Source: Dysidea avara (Eukaryota; Porifera; Demospongiae; Dictyoceratida; Dysideidae). Taken from it: a stretch of DNA of 64,000 bases. Positions 60,764-64,000 of the stretch are shown one piece after another (within the stretch, counting starts at the first letter, position 1; every line of letters starts with the position of its first letter). The notes under the pieces are model-generated. The model was not told where the DNA came from. It ran no database searches and saw only the letters and a program-made list of their open reading frames with translations. Both the position numbers and the translations under genes were made by a program. The DNA lies in NCBI RefSeq assembly GCF_963678975.1, contig NC_089273.1:22090356-22154355 (forward strand), given 5' to 3'.

Positions 60764-61501
60764 ATGCTACCTATCATTTTACTTGGGCTGATTTTGGGAG
60801 CTGAAGCGCTTTCAGTTGAGGAGATGTTGGAACTTGGAGGGAAAAGGTTTCAAGAGTTAAAGCAAGGTATGTATCGGGTGCAATACTAGTTAAAAGCAAA
60901 ATACTGTTATATTTCACAAAACACAGATAAATCACTGTCATTAAGAGACCATGATTACCTGAGGCTTCAGTTTTTAGGGGCTAGAAATGCCTGGCTTGGT
61001 TGTCCTGATAGTAATAAAGTATGTGATCTACGTCGATGTCCAAGTGGAAATGAAAACTATCGCTATCCTGGAAGGTGTTGGGGAGAAGAGTTCCAAATAA
61101 TTGGTGAAGGTACCAGCTTGACTCCAATCAAGTCTGGCCAGCGAATTCGGCTGCGTTATCCCCGTGAACACAACACATGGATGGGATGTCCACAGAACAA
61201 GCGTTGTGACAAAAGAACCTGCCCGGGAACAACCATTACAGCAAAAAACTTTAAAAGTAATAGATGCTATGGTGAAATATTTGTTATCTACGCAAGAGGG
61301 AAAGCAAATGGTGCAGTAGTCAACAATGGTGATGTAGTGATGCTTTACTATCCTCATGGAGGACTGTATGTGTCCATTCAGGGAGAGAATGATAATGATG
61401 ATACAAGTCTCAATTTTTGTCCTGGAGCTGCTCCACCAGCCTACCTTAGCTATGCTATGTGTTCTAAAAATTCTTACCGTGTTTATCGGTACACTAACTG
61501 A
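60764..61501 (+). CDS. Secreted three-repeat 10-cysteine protein, copy 4
   Basis: Exons 60764-60866 (103 nt) and 60927-61501 (575 nt) with a 60-bp GT-AG intron; 225 residues. The signal peptide is MLPIILLGLILGAEA. Three units follow: about residues 45-107 (WLGCP, VCDLRRCPS, RCWGEEFQIIGEG), 108-170 (RLRYPREHNTWMGCP, RCDKRTCPG, RCYGEIFVIYARG) and 171-225 (MLYYPHGGLYVSIQGEN, FCPG, MCSKNSYRVYR). Unit 3 has lost the W-x-GCP cysteine pair. Ten cysteines in all. This is the cleanest copy and the reference I used for the others. It should be secreted. Lectin-like or growth-factor-like beta-trefoils are possible relatives, but I see no diagnostic binding motif and give no function. Confidence 0.9.
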
Positions 61502-62109
61502 ATTGAACTTTGACACTCACTGTGCATATTAGCTTTGATTTTGCACTGCATTATAGTTGATAGACAAGTACAGTACATATTGTACCTGTATGTATTGTCA
61601 TTGTTTTCTAATAATATTAGTAATGTATAAATTCAGTATACAGGTATCACAAGCACATTCACATGGATGACACTGCAAATTAGAGGTGTATGATAACTTT
61701 ATAAACATATATACCAACATCTCAATATTTCTTGAGTATCTAGATATTCATAACAATTTCATGTTTTTGTCAACTGCGCGCCATATCATGGCAGGTGAAG
61801 TAAGTGAATTTCAAATAAATTTGTGAATGGATCTGCAAAAGGCAATCTTATAGCCTTTCAAATGGCATGCACCTGGCAACCCTTGTGAATAATGTACAAC
61901 ACAACGTACCACTAATGCTTGGTGTAATATGAAAGGTGATAGGTCAAACCCACGAGGAGTTATTATTAGTAAAACTTGTAAAATTTGAACTGCTGGAGTG
62001 ATTTAGTGAAAGTGTCCTAGCTGATAATTACATACACACCATAGCTTTCAGAAACATAGCAACAAGTAGTCTTTAATCTTTGTTTATATACATCATGTTC
62101 AGCTGGTTA

Positions 62110-62315
62110 TCACGCTAGCAATAGTAAATTGTAGTCACAACATGTATAGTGAAGCTATCTAGGTTTATCATTACTATAGCAGAGACTTCAGTATGTTTTT
62201 TTAGAGTATATATAACTGCTCATGAACTAGTCAGCCAGGTAGCCTTGTTTACACCATGATCACACATTATGGGCATGGTCATGTGTACATATCAGTTTAC
62301 TATTCACATCGGATG
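62110..62315. repeat. Partner of the 57.65-57.86 kb direct repeat
   Basis: Same landmarks in the same order and orientation, with diverged spacing. Confidence 0.6.
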
Positions 62316-62471
62316 GCTGCAGGTTTGGGTCCAGTCATGGATTTTTTTTTCTCCTTTCTGCACCTTTTCAAACATACTTTATATATTATTGGAATTTTCA
62401 ACTAGAGTAGGGACCATAGCACATCAATAAAAAGTACTGAAACAAGCTGATGTAGTGAATGATATTATATA

Positions 62472-62575
62472 AATCACAGTAAAACAATAAGAAGTGTTAT
62501 ATCCCTACTGTACATTTCCATTTTGGTATCTTGAGCACAGTAGGGATATAACACTTCTTATTGTTTTAATGTGAT
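62472..62575. mobile_element. 104-bp MITE or hairpin with about 40-bp arms
   Basis: ATCACAGTAAAACAATAAGA and AGTGTTATATCCCTACTGT recur inverted with only a few changes; the loop is about 24 bp. It may be a minimal MITE or a hairpin RNA source. Confidence 0.75.
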
Positions 62576-62646
62576 TCCAAATTTTTCTGTGTACTTATTT
62601 GTTAACTTATTTTTGTAAACAATTATTATGACTGGTGAACCTGCGC

Positions 62647-62960
62647 ATACCATGAAAGAAATGGCGCCACATGCCCCAGCTATATCAATTATCATCTGAA
62701 AAGTGAAGTATATCCATTATGCTTCATTGTCAGCTACATTCAACCTGTTACACAGTGTTTCGGATCAAGAACTGTTCGAAAAGCACCTCTGCAATCCATG
62801 CGTACCAAAAGAAAGAAATGGTACTGCGTGCCCCAGTTATATCAACTATCGTCTGAAAAGTGAAGTATCCATTATGCTTTGTTGTCAGCTATGTTCAACC
62901 TGTTACACAGCAGTACAAATCCAGAACTGTTCGAAAAGCACCTCTACAATCAAAATAGCC
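62647..62960 (+). repeat. Two-copy tandem duplication, about 160 bp per unit
   Basis: Both units share GAAAGAAATGG, GCCCCAG, TATATCAA, ATCTGAAAAGTGAAGTAT, CAACCTGTTACACAG and GAACTGTTCGAAAAGCACCT. The frame through it shows no known features. Confidence 0.75.
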
Positions 62961-63032
62961 ACTATGAAAAATACAGATGATTTCCATTATGCAGGGAAGC
63001 CATCACGTGCTACCACCAAATTGACACTTGAA

Positions 63033-63264
63033 CTCTCTCATCTGAACTCTCTGGATCCTAGGAAGTCCACAGGTCCAGATGGCTTGTCTTAGGTTCCTGA
63101 AAGAGATAGGCTGCTCCATTGGGTACCTTATACTGTTAACATTCATTGCAGAGTGGAGTTGTTCCTTCAGACAAGAAGTGCTCACATATACTCCAGTTCA
63201 TAAAGGTGCATGGTGCTTTGGACAATCCTGGCAACTTCAGACCAATCTCTGTTGTGTCTGTTAA
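63033..63264 (+). pseudogene. LINE reverse-transcriptase fragment (second copy)
   Basis: Shares the stop after GPDGLS and the frame shifts before RFLKEIG and before NFRPIS with the copy at 25,201-25,513. It lacks the upstream LADKFAIPATS part. Confidence 0.8.
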
Positions 63265-64000
63265 TTCTTGCTGTTTTTTTGTTCATGCATTTTTTCAGTC
63301 ATTCTTATAATTTGCCTTAAGTTAATTGTTGCATTTGTATCCACGTATATTTGTTTTGTATGCATGTGTTAAGTTTGTACTTGTTAGCTAGCTATGTTCA
63401 TTAATTTTGTCTGTACTGTATGCTGCTCTGGCAAGGAAGAATGGTAGTTGCCAATTGTCAGAGACTCAGAGGGTAATTTATAAATCAATCAATCAAATCA
63501 GTCTGATAATTTAACAAACTTTTATTGCTAACTCACGAAGAAAATTTCTTGCTGTACAAACTCCAAAATTAATATTTATTGAATTTATAAACTGACAATA
63601 GCTAACAGTGAAAGTGCACACACCGTCTGGTCTAACAACTGTCTACACAACCAGAGCAACAATAACGTGGTAGAATAAAATCAGTGTAGCAGGTCAAAGA
63701 GTCTGGGTAAACTTATAGCAATGAAAGTCATACATGGAGTGAAGCATATACAGCTACAAAAGGGAAGACAATGATATTGTGGGTGACATTCTGGGAGCAT
63801 GATTCCCACCCAGCAAGATTTCTTTTAAAATTTGAAAGCATTAAAACTTTCACCTTGTTATTAAAAATACATTAACAAGCTACTGGCAGTTAGTGGCAGT
63901 TAAGAGACAGAATATGAGACTGTTCTATAGAGTGGCCAGCTGACTGCTCTATTAGAGTATCTCGATCTTTTGTAATGTAAGTTCGTATAATAATATTATC
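63033..64000 (+). repeat. Second copy of the 25,282-26,248 repeat, cut by the window end
   Basis: Starts at CTCTCTCAT and follows the 25.3-kb copy to the last base. It carries the same LINE fragment, including DPRKSTGPDGLS then a stop, and the same frame breaks, so both copies descend from an already dead fragment. Confidence 0.9.

Noticed and set aside
61028-61516. 162-residue minus-strand frame, and a similar plus-strand frame at 1,093-1,488
   Set aside because: They are antisense to exon 2 of the secreted-protein gene copies, which carry the conserved motifs and splice sites on the other strand.

Overview
The window looks like nuclear DNA of a marine invertebrate animal, and an early-branching one such as a demosponge is my best guess. 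It is AT-rich, its genes have small GT-AG introns (about 45-195 bp), and it is crowded with MITEs, fold-back elements, simple repeats and decayed transposons. The assignment to sponges is inference; no gene here fixes the taxon. Host genes are sparse. I found no rRNA, no convincing tRNA gene, no CRISPR array and no prokaryotic operon structure.

The only clear host gene family is a dispersed set of four two-exon genes at 1.1-1.9 kb (minus), 14.4-15.1 kb, 44.3-45.1 kb and 60.8-61.5 kb. Each has a TATA box, a short signal-peptide exon, one small intron, and a second exon for a 10-cysteine protein made of three homologous repeats of about 55-64 residues, which suggests a beta-trefoil. I do not recognise the family. 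Three copies are intact. The 44.3 kb copy has an 11-bp deletion in the signal-peptide exon and is a pseudogene. A fifth locus near 37.26 kb keeps both flanks but has lost the gene.

Layout. 0-8.4 kb: a MITE, gene copy 1, a decayed multi-copy-type coding fragment (5.9-6.4 kb), a TG-rich block and a 331-bp MITE. 8.4-14 kb: almost empty. 14.3-15.1 kb: gene copy 2. 16-19.1 kb: a fold-back element with a 7-bp target duplication and a second terminal-inverted-repeat element. 17.6-26.5 kb: nested inverted repeats, a minisatellite and LINE fragments. 27.9-29.4 kb: a large palindrome. 33.8-47.7 kb: a tandem segmental duplication (unit A 33.8-38.0, unit B 38.4-47.7). Unit B carries gene copy 3 and a 2.3-kb tyrosine-recombinase element; unit A is the empty-site counterpart of both. 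50.2-55.8 kb: a 5.7-kb DNA transposon. 56.7-58.9 kb: more MITEs. 60.7-61.5 kb: gene copy 4. 63.0 kb to the end: a second copy of the LINE-containing repeat seen at 25.3-26.2 kb.

The most interesting system is the 5.7-kb element at 50,167-55,831. It has complex GC-rich terminal inverted repeats and a candidate 9-bp target duplication. It holds two convergent, intron-containing genes: a zinc-finger/acidic protein with DUF6589-like motifs (putative DDE transposase) and an intact RecQ-type helicase. A 331-bp non-autonomous element at 8,078-8,408 has the same type of ends. This makes a two-component transposon plus a probable dependent MITE. It resembles what I recall of helicase-bearing Academ (AcademH) elements, but that name needs a database check.
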